Below are positions 1 to 12,100 of a stretch of 44,889 nt of DNA, piece after piece. The position numbers and the translations under genes were made by a program. The notes beneath the pieces are model-generated. The model did no database searches. It had not been told where the DNA came from and worked only from the letters and a program-made list of their open reading frames with translations. Numbering within the stretch: the first letter of the stretch is position 1; each line of letters opens with the position of its first letter. This DNA is from Tritrichomonas foetus. Taxonomy: Eukaryota > Parabasalia > Tritrichomonadida > Tritrichomonadidae. The DNA lies in assembly GCA_001839685.1 (NCBI GenBank), contig MLAK01000939.1:1-44889 (forward strand). Direction: 5' to 3'.

Positions 1-2041
1 GAAAAATTGAATTCATGTGGAATTCCCATGGGGAATTGAGTACAGCCCATTTATTGAGAGAAAAAGTAGGTGAAAAAGTTTTTGTGAAATTTAAGTTAGA
101 CTGTCAAAAATTCAAATAAACTGAGTTCACAAATAAAGTTCAGTCAATTTTATAGGTGAATTTATATCGTATATAATTATTTTTTGAATGAGTGAGACAC
201 ACGTTTAATAATATTTGTTTCATCAAAATATTCCAACTGATCAGCAAGAAGCCAACTATTTGTAGTAATTGACAAAATATGAGAAGAACAAGAAGAGGAG
301 CTTTCATCACAATATGTTAATCAACAACATCGGAATATTTAAAATATAATATTTTTTTTCATTGAGATAATGCAGCATACAAACAACGCATTATCATTTT
401 GAAAATATTTTGAATACACATCATTTAATGAAGAACATGATTAATATAGGCATTGGGCCAAACATGCATTCAATATTCCGAATTCAACTTTATCAACCAT
501 TGAAAATAAAATAATGTTTATGGGTTAATGGCTAATTTCATGTTTGATCTGACTGTGACAGTAAAGTTGATGAAGCGTAGAATATCGTGTTTTCAATAAT
601 ACAGTAAAGGTTAGCAATATATAGAAATAAGATCAAAATGTTGGAATTGAACTCTCTGAAGAGTTAAATGCGTTCAAAATAAGATATTTGTGTTGCATAG
701 TTATGCTCTCTTTTTCCTTCNAGATATTCATCTGAAAATTGAATAAACTTTGAGTGCACATGAAAATGAATACCATCAATGGATAAAAGTGATGTCATTT
801 GTTCTGGTATCTTTTCCACTTTGGGCATTGGACGAAGAACACCCTGAAATAAAGAGCAACTATCTCTAAGGTTGACTATTGAAATTTGGTGGCTGCCAGA
901 GTTGAGTTTTTTTTTTTCCAATCGTCTCAACGGTCATGATAAGCAATCTAATCGACTCTCGTTTCAATTTTTTGGATTGCCTTGATTAGTTTCAATCATC
1001 CATTAGAAAGAACAGCACCTCAATTTCTGACCAAAGCGTATCTTTCCATTTGATTAATTCGGTTTCATTGCGATGATCTGTTTCCCAAACGTTTCCGAGA
1101 AGTGTGAATCCAGATTTGATAGCAAGATTCTTGAAAGTATTAACTGTGAATTCTAAAACCTCACTGTTGCATTGAATTTCATCTGATTTTTCCAATCTTT
1201 TTTAAGAAATATTATTGAGAGAGTACAGAAATATATTTTGAATGAGTACAAAAATATAACCGTTTTTAAAAAATCGAATGTAATTTGGCGAAAATGGCAT
1301 TTATTCGTAAATAAACCAATTATTTCATTTATTGATTGTCGTCTATCGATTCCTATGATTGTCTCAGTCATCTATCTCTATTATTGAAAGTTATATAATT
1401 CAGTAGTAATTGAAAAAATATTATGAATGAGTGCAAAAATATAACCGTTTTTAAAAAAACGTCTGTAATTCAGCAAATAATAACCCTTTTCAAAAATAAA
1501 TTCATGATTTAGTTTATGTATTTATGTCTATCGATGTATAGGATATTCTCGTTTAATTATTTTTGAGTCAGATGGCATAGAATATAATTTGTTAAAGTAA
1601 AAAAAAAAAAATTGTGAAAGTATAGAAAATAATTTGAATGAATAATTTAATGAACAATTTTATATTTTCTAATCATGAATATATTTTTTTCTACCATAAA
1701 TAATAACATAAACGACTATAAAAACGGGTAAAATAAAAGCTATAACAAGGGTAAAATAGAGATGGAGTTTTGAGATGGGGAATTTATGAAAAATAGAAAG
1801 CGAGAAGTGGTAGATGTCGGGGAGTTATGATTTGGGTTAGTTTTGAATTTCTGCTGTCGGTGATGTCAACAGTAATAGGTGATCATATCACCCCAACATA
1901 TATTGGTAATTTTATTTCAATGTTTTGAGGGAAATTGAGAGAATACAAAAATTGGTTTGAGAAAATAAAATTTTGAATAAATGTCATATAACTTTTTCAA
2001 AAAGGGAAATAGCGATTTAATTAAGTGATTTGGGAGCTACA
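1..2041. other. Gene-poor left flank with short decayed ORFs
   Basis: No convincing gene lies here. On the minus strand short open stretches at about 664-930, 992-1195 and 1153-1371 follow one another in different frames. This could be the remains of one broken minus-strand gene, but no family was recognised. A single N at 721 lies inside the first stretch. A near-palindrome (aattcccatggggaatt) lies near 21-37. The rest is AT-rich sequence with A and T runs. Confidence 0.4.
1240..1590. repeat. Diverged tandem duplication, about 184-bp period
   Basis: Two copies of a non-coding segment start at 1240 and 1424. Both open with gaatgagt(a/g)caaaaatat followed by aaccgtttttaaaaaa, and both carry a tctatcgat block roughly 110 bp later. 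The copies differ by many substitutions and small indels, so the duplication is old. No function is apparent. Confidence 0.55.
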
Positions 2042-3745
2042 ATGGTAATAATATGCTTTCGGTTTGTGGGATGTGCATTGTGCGGAGAAAAGCAATTAAA
2101 AAGAAAAATATGGAACGTGGAATGTCCGAAAGATAATCAACATAAGTATAAACATTGTGAAGAATGTTCTGAATCTAGTGGTGTTTATACATGCACAAAA
2201 TGTAAAACAGGTTATAAAGATGAGAATTCTCAATGTCAATCTTGTGCTGATGGTTATATTCAAGATACATCAGATCAAACATGTAAACCAAAACCAACAG
2301 GACAAAATGAATGTCCAAGCTTTGAAGTTAATTCAAAATCATATGAACGCTGTGAAGAATGTTCTGAATCTAGTGGTGTTTATACATGCACAAAATGTAA
2401 AACAGGTTATAAAGATGAGAATTCTCAATGTCAATCTTGTGCTGATGGCTATATTAAAGATGAACAAGGTGCTTGTCAATACCTTCCAATAGCCTCTTTT
2501 GAGTCCCTTCTTGAAACTCTTTTTGATGTTTCAAGTTCGTTCACAATCATCTTTTCTTTTGCAGAATCATCACATCAAACTCCTAGTAGTATTCCCATAC
2601 TGACCCCATCTGAAACACCTAAAGAACCTGTTGAAGAGTTAACACCAAATATTCCCTATAAGACTATTGAAATATCAAACCTTAACGAATCTAATGCTAA
2701 TGTTGCTATTTCTATTCCAAAAGATTTGAATCACACAATTAAATATAAATCTGTTGTTGGAGAAAACACAACTGTTGAATTTAAAGATGAATTTTCATCA
2801 AACGTTTATTTGTATCCATTAGGGAATCAACCTGAAATTACGTTGAAATCTAGCAATGGTGATAGTGTAGTTTATGCTGGTGTTGAAATCCCAAATAAAA
2901 TAACTAAAGTCAATATTAATAGTCCTACTATCAATCTAAACTTGAAAGGAAGTGGTAAAGTAAAATTTAATGCAGGAGACAATGTTACCCAAGTGAACAT
3001 CCGAAATGCAACACTTGATAAAGAATCTTTAACAATTGATTCTAATATAAATGTTGAAATCAATCAATTATCCTTATATAGATCTGCCAAATTTGATTCA
3101 AAAGATAACAGTAATGTTAAAATAAACACTCTTAAAGTACAACAAAAATCAACACCAGTATTATCAAATTGCGATATTGTCAAAGAAATATTGATTTCTT
3201 TAGGTTCAACATTAACACTTGATAAAAATGTGGATATCTCTCAAGCAACAGTAACAATTTATTATCATGATAGCTTGAACAATCAAAAACCTTCTATAAC
3301 TATGAGTGACACATTAAAAGCAACCAATCCACCAAATAAAATACGATTTGATGAAGGAATATTAAATGCTTATTTAGAAGAACCAGAAAATACCGAAAAT
3401 AATGTTGAAAGAATATTAATTGTTGTTTCCGGTATTATAAATTGTAAAGACTGGGAAGAGATAGTTGATCTTACTTCTTCCAATTATACATCAACTAAAT
3501 GTGAAAAAATTCAAGAAAGTGATTTATATCAACTTGTTGTTTCATCAAAACCATCATCAAAACTACCATCAAAACCACCATCAAAGTCCAAACTTCAACC
3601 AGGTGCGATTGCAGGCATTGTGATTGCATCTGTTGTTGTTGCAGTAATTGCAGGAGTTTCGATTTACATTTTTAAGATGAAGAACTTCCTATCAATGGGA
3701 ATTGATTCATTCAAAAATGAAGAATCAGGCACAATTGCCATTTAA
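2042..3745 (+). CDS. Cys-rich type I surface membrane protein
   Basis: 567 aa from the ATG at 2042; the frame extends upstream only through a TTG. Residues 1-14 are a short hydrophobic leader, weak as a signal peptide. Residues about 27-140 are Cys-rich with CxxC spacing of the furin/EGF-like kind seen in protist surface proteins, including two nearly identical 35-residue units at 39-73 and 104-138. The middle (about 200-500) is Ser/Thr/Asn-rich with alternating hydrophobic residues, like a beta-rich stalk or solenoid, and has several N-glycosylation sequons. A Pro/Ser/Lys spacer precedes a 24-residue membrane segment at about 521-544 that begins GAIAGIVIASVVV. A 23-residue cytoplasmic tail follows. 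The architecture matches trichomonad surface proteins that share this type of anchor. A host- or bacteria-binding role is inference only. Confidence 0.72.
   Translation: MVIICFRFVGCALCGEKQLKRKIWNVECPKDNQHKYKHCEECSESSGVYTCTKCKTGYKDENSQCQSCADGYIQDTSDQTCKPKPTGQNECPSFEVNSKSYERCEECSESSGVYTCTKCKTGYKDENSQCQSCADGYIKDEQGACQYLPIASFESLLETLFDVSSSFTIIFSFAESSHQTPSSIPILTPSETPKEPVEELTPNIPYKTIEISNLNESNANVAISIPKDLNHTIKYKSVVGENTTVEFKDEFSSNVYLYPLGNQPEITLKSSNGDSVVYAGVEIPNKITKVNINSPTINLNLKGSGKVKFNAGDNVTQVNIRNATLDKESLTIDSNINVEINQLSLYRSAKFDSKDNSNVKINTLKVQQKSTPVLSNCDIVKEILISLGSTLTLDKNVDISQATVTIYYHDSLNNQKPSITMSDTLKATNPPNKIRFDEGILNAYLEEPENTENNVERILIVVSGIINCKDWEEIVDLTSSNYTSTKCEKIQESDLYQLVVSSKPSSKLPSKPPSKSKLQPGAIAGIVIASVVVAVIAGVSIYIFKMKNFLSMGIDSFKNEESGTIAI
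2156..2455 (+). repeat. Two near-identical 105-bp copies within the Cys-rich domain
   Basis: The 105-bp segments at 2156-2260 and 2351-2455 encode the CEECSES...GYI unit and differ by one silent base (ggt/ggc in the Gly codon near the end). The 90 bp between them is unrelated in sequence. Such identity in an otherwise divergent protein points to a recent duplication or gene conversion that kept the frame (period 195 bp). Confidence 0.9.
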
Positions 3746-4766
3746 GAATTGGTAAAGCAAACGAATTTAAAATGGAGTATTTATGATTTATCTTTAGTTT
3801 TCAATGAAATTAGAGTTCTCAACAGAGTTTTGGCAAAGCTTGTTGGAATATCATTGATTTTCATGTTGAGTTTTCATATGCTTTATTTGTAGGAAAGAAT
3901 TTTGAATGATTCTCAACTTCATAGGCTATGTATATTTGGTCATCGGTTTAACGTATTTCCTCCATCCAAGTTGAAAATAATCGACAAAAGAGCTGAACCA
4001 TTATCATTATAGGGCTTGGAATAGTGTCTTTCTTTTGACAAAACATGCCACAAGCTATAAAAATTTACGTACTTTCTCAATATTTATTTAGAAAAAATCA
4101 GTCAGTGAGTGTAATAATTAATAAAATCATTGATATAATAAAAATCTTCAATCAGAATAAATTATGGCATATATTCATTGCCAAGCATCATGGAGTTTTG
4201 AGAAATAATAATGCTTTTCTTTTCTATATTCATATTTCTTTGTAATTGAACAATTATTTCTACTAGGATCAAAGTATTCAATTTAACTGTTATATTCATG
4301 AAAACAATATAACTTCACTTGGTGATGGGAGCATTTTATTAGAAAATTCATAAGGAACCATGGTTTGATTCCGGAGAACAATAGTGGTTTGATTCTTTTC
4401 TGTAGTAAATTTAAATAGATTCGCTTGGTATCATAAAGTGTTTCAAATGTAATTCACAAGATTTATTGAGTTAAGATTGTTATTAGTAGCAAGCTTCTAA
4501 AATTGATCGGTTCCATGGTTATCACATTAATCCCGATCGATTTTTCATCACACAATTTCCAAATACCAAAATGAATCATTTCCAAAATGGAATATATCCC
4601 CCGATTTTGGACTCAAGCGTGAGGATGACTTATTGGCAAAAAAGACGAAAAAATTCCCCATAATTATGCATCAATAATAATTCAATGTTTCGAAAATAAA
4701 AAATGACTCAAGTATTCAAAAATGATTTTTTTTTTCTTTCAGAAACATAATTGAGGCATATTTTTT
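3746..4766. other. Intergenic region, no supported gene
   Basis: A 66-codon ORF at 4045-4245 begins with ATG but has AT-driven composition (Ile, Lys, Asn) and no recognisable motif, so it is left unannotated. aaccatggtt occurs twice (near 4357 and 4513). An imperfect hairpin, tgatcgg facing cccgatcga, lies around 4503-4545. Nothing else stands out. Confidence 0.4.
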
Positions 4767-5186
4767 TTACTTATGTGAATTCATTTGCATCATCTGGCGA
4801 ACTTTAACACGAACATGTTCATCAAATTCTGGGCTTGGTGGCGTTTTCAAAGCTTTTTTAATTTGGGATGCTGAAAGAGTGTTTTTCATTCTTGTTGCTA
4901 TAACTGTCGCTTCGTGTTCAAGTTCGAAATACAATTTGATTGTTGCAATTATTGAAATGATGCAGATAATTCCAATGAAATGCGCTTTTAGAGCGAAAGG
5001 GAATGAAATTACACTTGCTACAAGACATGCGGACAATATTCCCTTCTTGTTTGGAGACACAGCAAATATTCCATCTTGATTTTCATAATGATTGTGAAAC
5101 GAATTGTGATGATGTAGAAAAGGAACTGGCGTTGGTGAAGGTGTTCTCTGGAAATGATGGTTTCCTGCAATTGTTGTTGATCTCAT
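4767..5186 (-). CDS. Small two-pass membrane protein, unknown
   Basis: 139 aa from ATG at 5186 to TAA. Residues 1-45 are polar and His/Pro/Asn-rich (NHHFQRTPSPTP; FLHHHNSFHNH). Two adjacent hydrophobic segments at roughly 50-67 and 70-86 are separated by only a few residues, which suggests a membrane hairpin. They are followed by a charged amphipathic C-terminal part ending KVRQMMQMNSHK. Both termini would then face the same side, probably the cytosol. No family recognised. Codon use and a continuous frame over 139 codons in AT-rich DNA support a real gene. Confidence 0.6.
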   Translation of the reverse strand: MRSTTIAGNHHFQRTPSPTPVPFLHHHNSFHNHYENQDGIFAVSPNKKGILSACLVASVISFPFALKAHFIGIICIISIIATIKLYFELEHEATVIATRMKNTLSASQIKKALKTPPSPEFDEHVRVKVRQMMQMNSHK

Positions 5187-5626
5187 TCTGATAAAAAAGT
5201 AAAATGAAGTGTTGATTCACATTTTTAGAAAGAATTTATTATCATTTAATTTTGATGGTATTTCAGAAATCATTAGAATGAAAATTGAAAAGAGATAGAG
5301 ATGAGTCATAAACTTTTTGATATTATCTCAATCAATTTTTTATTCAATTTTTGTCTATTCAATCATGTGACTCATTTCGACAACATGATTCCAAACATAC
5401 TTGTAAAATAGAAAATATTAAATTATATTCCAGTGAAGAAAAACAAGAAATTACGAAGATAATTAGGTATTAACTCAAACTATTAAATTTAATTTTTATA
5501 AATATGTTTTCATTATTTTACATTTAATGATTGTACAATTTTTTGTTGATCATTTTAAATTCAAATTTCTAAACAAGTGAAATTCATTCTTGAAATTTAT
5601 AGATAAGACTATTTCGATTAAACAAA

Positions 5627-5632
5627 GGTCAA
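5627..5632 (+). promoter_or_regulatory. GGTCAA motif upstream of the VPS50-like gene
   Basis: AAAGGTCAATTT lies 24 nt before the ATG at 5656. The same hexamer, in either orientation, lies close upstream of the starts at 26686, 37087 and 40610. Its role as a promoter element is inference. Confidence 0.4.
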
Positions 5633-5655
5633 TTTTTATCGTCAAATTTAATTTG

Positions 5656-8067
5656 ATGAGTAATCAAGAACAGAAAGAAGAACCAGTGTTTCCAAGGAAG
5701 AAACTCTTCCCGAAAATTTCACCAGCCCAAATTAAAACCGTTATGCAATTTGTTCCTGATCAAATCTACGAATCAGATAATGACCCGATAGAAACAACGT
5801 TTGACTTATTACCTCATGGGACCGACCCCAATTTCTTAACAGAAATCGAGGCTTTACAGCGCGGCCAATTAGAGGCCCTAGATATTGTTTCTCGAAATTT
5901 AAATCAAAACTTATTGGAAAACTACACCGACGTTTTGAAGGCAATGTCACTTATTTCTGATCTAAACAACCAACTCAATCTCAGCACACAAAACATTCGA
6001 CAAACGAGGCAAGTTTTGCATTCTGCAGAATCTGAAATTTGCGATCACCCTCAAACTTTCTTCCGACAAATCCAAAAGCAGAAAAATTTAAAGAGCGTTT
6101 TAGATTTACTCGACCTTGTTCAAACAATTACGAAATCAACAGATGAACTCAATCAAGCTTTGAATGATCGTGACTTTGTCTCTGCTTTGAAACTTTGTTT
6201 GAAACCAGCCGATCTTGGTGCAAATGTCAGAAAGTTAACCGGTGTTGAAAATCTTGTTTCATCACTTCATAATATGTATTCACGAGTTATCGATAAGATG
6301 GATACTTGTTTAGTTGCTCAAATTAATCAATTTGAACATGATGTTTATGGCAATTTAATTGCTGCTTATGATTCTCTGAATAAGCTCACTTTAGTTCCAG
6401 CCAAACTTTTAGAAGCCTTTCGAACGAGAATTGATGCAAAATATGATGAAATTTCCGCTGGTGTTGATTATAACAACGTTGGAAAATTCAAAGATTCACT
6501 TCAAAGTTTGATTGATTCAAGTTATTCACTTTTATCAGTTCACCAACAAATTGTTGCATGGCATCGTGGAACTGCTGGATATGACTCTATTCGTAGAGCG
6601 ATTGAGGATATGGCCAAAACACTTTGGGATTCAATTGAAGAAGATGCCACTAAAATATTGAAAAAAGCACCAGTTACAAAATTGAATTTTGACAGTTTTG
6701 ATCAATTATTGAAATTGACAAATGGTTTCATTCAATTTGGAGCAACTGTTGTTGATATGCCTGGCGGTGCTCTCGCTTTAGCTATGGATAATATCACTAA
6801 AGACTATTTTCAACTTTTCCACAGGAATTCTTTGGAAGCTGCTGGAGAAAATCTTGGATTTGATACCTGGGCAAGTATTCCTGCTGATTCTGAGTTTGAA
6901 CGACAAGTTTTAACTTTAACTATACCAGTGAAAGAAGGTACTGATGTATCTCTTGGAATGACATCAGTGAATATTCAAAGTGCATTTCCGATTGATTTAA
7001 CAAAAATTACAAATTCTTGTTCATCAATTATAAAAATGCTTCATCAATATCTTTCAATGATGAAAGCTGTTCCATCTTTATCAGTCGAAGCGATTAATGG
7101 AATTAGAGAACTTGTTGAATATTATGGATTTTGTGTTATTCACTTATTTTTAAAGAATTCACCTGTAAAACCTTTCGAAGTAAATCAAAATGGAAAAATT
7201 GTCTTCTTATGGCAATTCGTTATCCTTCTTTCAAATGATGATGTACAATCACTTGCGAGAATCATGCATCATTTCTTAAAACCAGTGAAAGAAGACAAAT
7301 CACCAATTGTTTTCCCATTAACTTCAATGGTTGATGATAATCCAAATATAAGTGCACAACAGGCCATCACTGCAAGCGATGATATGTATGCAATTGGTTG
7401 GTATCTTGAATCTATTCGAAGTTATCTTGAAGAATCACTTCCTGAAAATTCACTTGGTAATTTAAGAAGGTTTTATTCCGATATTGTTTCGAATTTCCTT
7501 AAAAACTTCCCTGCTTTTTGTTATCAATTTATTGTTCCCAACTTGTGTGATCTTTCTACTTTCGATCAACAAGTTCGTGCAACCAAATATAATATTAATG
7601 AACCGCAAGTTGAACCACACTCTTTCTGTCAAACATGGATTAAAGTTGCAAAACAATTCCATGAGCTTGTAAGTAAGTTCAATGCTGATGAAAAATCAAA
7701 AGATAATTATTTAGTTGCTTTTTGGACATATTCTTCATATATTTTGCTGAATTGTTTCGCATCTGTTACAAAATGTACAGCAGAAGGAAGAACTTCAATG
7801 CTTGCTGACTACAGGCACATGGCTCATGAGTATTTGGAATTTGTTGGAAAACGTGTTCATTGCGATTCTGACTGGGTCGCACAGTATATTCAAGCCTACT
7901 TTAACAACTCAACTGAATTCATTAAATGGGCCAAAGAAAACTATAAAAGGTATACAATGGGTCAATTAATTGCTATTATAGAAACAGGCTTAAATGATAG
8001 TATAGGAAGAAAAGACAAAGCTCCATTGCAGGCATCGATTAAGAATTTATACAAAGAAATTGCTTAA
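5656..8067 (+). CDS. VPS50: VPS50/syndetin-like subunit of the EARP tethering complex
   Basis: 803 aa from the ATG at 5656 (MSNQEQKEEP); the frame runs upstream only to a TTG. The N-terminal third (about 60-300) is a helical Vps54_N-like region: LNQNLLENYTDVLKAMSLIS followed by a hydrophilic heptad stretch, as in the subunit N-terminal coiled coil of GARP/EARP. The C-terminus matches the VPS50 C-terminal signature: WVAQYIQAYFNNSTEFIKW, then the YTMGQLIAIIETG block that corresponds to the TTKQL block of human VPS50. In other eukaryotes EARP tethers vesicles for endosomal recycling to the plasma membrane. VPS54 is the main alternative, since both share the N-terminal domain, but the C-terminal block favours VPS50. 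Length is somewhat shorter than the animal protein (about 960 aa). Confidence 0.72.
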   Translation: MSNQEQKEEPVFPRKKLFPKISPAQIKTVMQFVPDQIYESDNDPIETTFDLLPHGTDPNFLTEIEALQRGQLEALDIVSRNLNQNLLENYTDVLKAMSLISDLNNQLNLSTQNIRQTRQVLHSAESEICDHPQTFFRQIQKQKNLKSVLDLLDLVQTITKSTDELNQALNDRDFVSALKLCLKPADLGANVRKLTGVENLVSSLHNMYSRVIDKMDTCLVAQINQFEHDVYGNLIAAYDSLNKLTLVPAKLLEAFRTRIDAKYDEISAGVDYNNVGKFKDSLQSLIDSSYSLLSVHQQIVAWHRGTAGYDSIRRAIEDMAKTLWDSIEEDATKILKKAPVTKLNFDSFDQLLKLTNGFIQFGATVVDMPGGALALAMDNITKDYFQLFHRNSLEAAGENLGFDTWASIPADSEFERQVLTLTIPVKEGTDVSLGMTSVNIQSAFPIDLTKITNSCSSIIKMLHQYLSMMKAVPSLSVEAINGIRELVEYYGFCVIHLFLKNSPVKPFEVNQNGKIVFLWQFVILLSNDDVQSLARIMHHFLKPVKEDKSPIVFPLTSMVDDNPNISAQQAITASDDMYAIGWYLESIRSYLEESLPENSLGNLRRFYSDIVSNFLKNFPAFCYQFIVPNLCDLSTFDQQVRATKYNINEPQVEPHSFCQTWIKVAKQFHELVSKFNADEKSKDNYLVAFWTYSSYILLNCFASVTKCTAEGRTSMLADYRHMAHEYLEFVGKRVHCDSDWVAQYIQAYFNNSTEFIKWAKENYKRYTMGQLIAIIETGLNDSIGRKDKAPLQASIKNLYKEIA

Positions 8068-9142
8068 TTAATTTATTAATTCATTGATTAACTAATTTAT
8101 TTTATTTTATTTTATTTTTTTCAGTAAATAAAACTCCAAGTAATTTTTATCTTTTCTGCAAAATATTTCTTATTGATAGTATTACATGAAATGAATCTAT
8201 GGTCATGATTTGTCACAACATGTCAAATTTCATTATAATAGACATAAATACTGTTAAAACTAATCATAGGTATATAATTAGACAAAATAAAAAAAGGGTA
8301 TTATAACATAAAATTTCAAAATGATCGTGGAATCTTACATTTAAAATATAGGAACTCTAATATGTACATAGATAAATGGCTTACTCATTTTCCCAAAATA
8401 TTTTTGGTAATTATTGGGAATTTTGGGAGAAAGAGGACTATGCGATTGACTCAATGCTTGAACAAAATATAAACCATAAAATACGATTCATTTCAATAAA
8501 ATGCCATCATTCGGATTCAAAAATCTTGGATTTAAAACTGTACATTCAGAGTCTGACAAAGTGGATGGAATTATTCGGTTGATAAAGAATATATTCAGTC
8601 ACCTTCAAGTTTTATCTTGATGAATACTATATATGAAAGTTGATCCAATTTTTTTCTTTAAAAATAATTGATCAATAACAGATAAATTAAGAAATATTGG
8701 TTATAGTGTGAATTTAATCGGATGAAAAGCTTTTCCGATGATTTTATCGTTTCATTCGAATTGAATACCAGTATTCAATCGCTTCACAAAAACCCGCAAC
8801 AGAAATTTTGCAGATTTTTGATAAGATAACTGCCATCTTTTTCAGTAAATAAAGTATAGAAAATTGGTTTTTAAGGAGACTATTTTTTCCGCAAGTTTGA
8901 ATAAAGCATACAATGGATTTTAATCATGAACATAGAAAAATTTCCACAATATTATTCAAATATTTCAATAAATTAAAATATTTGATATAATTCTCATAAA
9001 ATCTTATCGTTTTTAGATTCAGCTGTGATATCGATTGAATTTCTTCTTCGAATTCAATATTTTACATAACTTTCCTCTGAAAAATACCAATAACGAAAAT
9101 AAATCATTCAAAGTTTTGATAATTTTACTTTTTTCATGCTTC
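8068..9142. other. Intergenic region, no supported gene
   Basis: Begins with a T-rich 3' flank (tattttattttattttttt near 8099) expected after a stop. A 68-codon ATG ORF at 8376-8582 (begins MAYSFSQNIFGNYWEFWEK) is unrecognised and too short to support. The sequence 9035-9142 is open in frame with the next gene but lacks an ATG. Confidence 0.4.
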
Positions 9143-12100
9143 ATGCCAAATTCGACACTTAAAATCGCTGTATTAGGCGAAAAAGGCTCCGGCAAAACAT
9201 GTTTCATCAGGTCGTATACCTATGGGTCATTCAGTGAAAAGCCTTCGCCAACAAATTCATTTTCATATATCGATTGCATCGACAATTCAAACGATCGAGA
9301 AAAACACATTCTTTTCCTTGATACCGTAACGTCCGAATATAACGTTTCAAAAGAAATTGTTAGCTATCTTCGCGAGTGCGTTGGCGCGATTCTCATCGTC
9401 GATTTAACATCGAAAAAATCACTCGAAAAAATCTCAAGTTGGGTCAAATTAATTAACCAGAATTTAAAAATACCAGTTGGCGCTTTCGTCGTTGGAAGCA
9501 AACTTGACATCACTGATCAGCGCGTCATATCACAACAGGAAATTCAGAACATAATTGGCAAGCATAAGTGTGGATATATCGAAATGTCTTTTAAAGATGA
9601 TCGAGCAAGTAATCAGCTCAAATTAAAAGATTATTTCAATAAAATTCACGACATTTCGTTAGAATTTCAATCTGACGAATTGAATTTTCCAAAATCAACC
9701 AAAAAAATGGAGGTTAATTTATCCAGGTTTAAAGTAGTGACCGATGGTTCAGCCAAACTTGGATCTGGCGCATTCGGTGATGTTGTGAAAGCAAAAGATT
9801 CTGAAACAGGCCAATTTGTAGCAATTAAAAAAGTTTCAACAGACCATTTAGAAAAGCTTGATTTGTTTTTATTCCGTCGAGAAATTGAAATAATGAGTAA
9901 TATTCATAACACATTTATTATAGATTTTGTTGGTTTTACCACAAAAAATCCATTTTGTATTGTTATGGATCTAGCTCCAAATGGTACTTTATTTTCTCAT
10001 TTGCATAAAGGACCAGCTTCGCCATGGCTTACAAATACACGTCGTACAATTATGGCAATGGGAATAGCATATGGTATGGCACATATGCATCGAAATAAAA
10101 TTATTCATCGAGATTTAAAATCAACAAATATTTTGATTGATGAAAACTATTATCCTAAAATTTGTGATTTTGGAATTGCTAAATTTGATAATAATATCAA
10201 ATCAAATCGTACTCCTGTTGGTACACCTCAGTGGATGGCTCCTGAAATGTTAAATAATTCACCTTATAATAACAAAATTGATATTTATTCATATGCAATG
10301 ATCTTATATGAATTAATTACTAACCAAGTTCCGTTTTTCGGGGTTCCGCCTTTAGATATTTACCGACATGTTGTTCAAAAGCGAGCAAGACCACTTTTAC
10401 CGCCAACGACACCACTGCCATTGAAGGAATTAGTGATTAATTGTTGGAGAGAAGACCCAATGAAAAGACCAACATTTGATCAAATTTTTAAACTTTTTGC
10501 AACACATAAGGTTGAATTCGGTCGAACTGATCGAAATGAAATTGATAGTTTTTTGGAATATATTAAGAAAAATAATCCGAATGATTTTCCTTTTGATGAA
10601 GTAATCAATTCTAAACCAGCAAGTGCCAATATAAACATGATTAATAAATCAGAAGATATTTCAATCGATATTAGACCACACTCATTTTTATCAAGTCAGG
10701 AAAGTAAATCAAATTTAGTTACCCAAAATAGTAAAGTTTTGTTGACCAGTAGTAATAATTATAGCTCAAATCAAAAAAGTCAAAATAGTAATAATGGAAA
10801 TAGAAATAAAATTATATTAAAGGTTTCACCTTTCTCCATTTTAAACGCACAAAATTCCCAAAACCAATCATCCAATCCTTCAATCAACAATATAAAGAGC
10901 CCATTAAGCAGTAATCTGGGTAATTCACACAACAATTTAAATAATAATTTAAACAATAGCATGAACATGAATTATAATGTCCATAATAATATAAATGATA
11001 ATTCTGATAGTATTCTTAATAATCCGAGTAAGCTTATTCAGCAATGCGATTTAGATTCTACGAATCAATCATTTGAAGAGAACCAGAATAAAAAACAAAA
11101 CAAGAAATCAAAAAGGGAAATTTTAAAAGTGAATGAAAGTAATTCACTTGACGAGAATGAAAAAGTCCAATCTATTAATCTATTTAAAGAACGAAAAATG
11201 CAAGATAACGCACTACCTCCAATGAAAATCCAAGGAATAAACAATGAAATGCTTCTTCCAATTCCCACGTATGAAAATAAACAAGAAATTGTAAATCAAG
11301 AAGCTTCAAATACTCCGACAAGCCAATCAAATTCTAATCAAAAATCAAACAATTCGAACAACAATTATAATTTGTTTGACATCAATAAAGTTCTTGATGG
11401 TGATGATATTATTGACTTTACTGGAGATAATAGCGATGAAGACACGTATGATAATGATGAAGACGATAATTTTAATAGTGATTCATGTTCTAGCGTTTCT
11501 TTTGGAGGCATGGCACCAATCAATAAAAGTCCACTTTTTGCAGCACTGACACAAAAAAATAATAATTTTGAAGTTAAAATTAAAGATAATTTTAATCTTC
11601 AACTTCCAGCTTTCTTAGAATCAAATTCTACAGAGAAAAGTACTCCACCTAAAAAAGATCTGAAAGGTGAATTTAAAACCAAAAATGCTCTTAAAAATAC
11701 AAAAATCGAACTTCCAATCTTAAACATTCCATCAAAGGAAAGCTTGATTAATAAAACAAATACCATTGCATCACGAAATGTCAGTTCAGCAAGATCACAA
11801 AATTCACAAAGATCACAAAACTCAGTGGTTTCACAGTTTTCAATCCAACCTCAAAACACCCCAAATCATGTTAATTCATCAAAGCGGAAAAATCCACAAA
11901 GATCCAAAAGCGTCACACCAAGAAAAAATTGTCAAGAATCAAAATCTCACAAAAATATTGACTCAAAGCAATCAAAATTTCAGAATCCACATTTAGAGCA
12001 ATTAAATAAAACATCAAAAAGGTCATCTTTTGAAAAGCCGAAATCCAAATCAAATTCTGGCTTAATTGATGAAACAAATTTTGAGCAGTTCAATTCTATC

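Noticed and set aside
2500..2575. Possible cryptic intron in the surface protein (T-rich stretch ending ttttgcag)
   Set aside because: No GTATGT donor and no CTAACACACAG acceptor; the frame is open throughout.
4045..4245. 66-aa ORF
   Set aside because: AT-driven composition, no motif, no initiator-like site next to the ATG.
8376..8582. 68-aa ORF with aromatic N-terminus
   Set aside because: No family and no context support; possible chance frame or small remnant.
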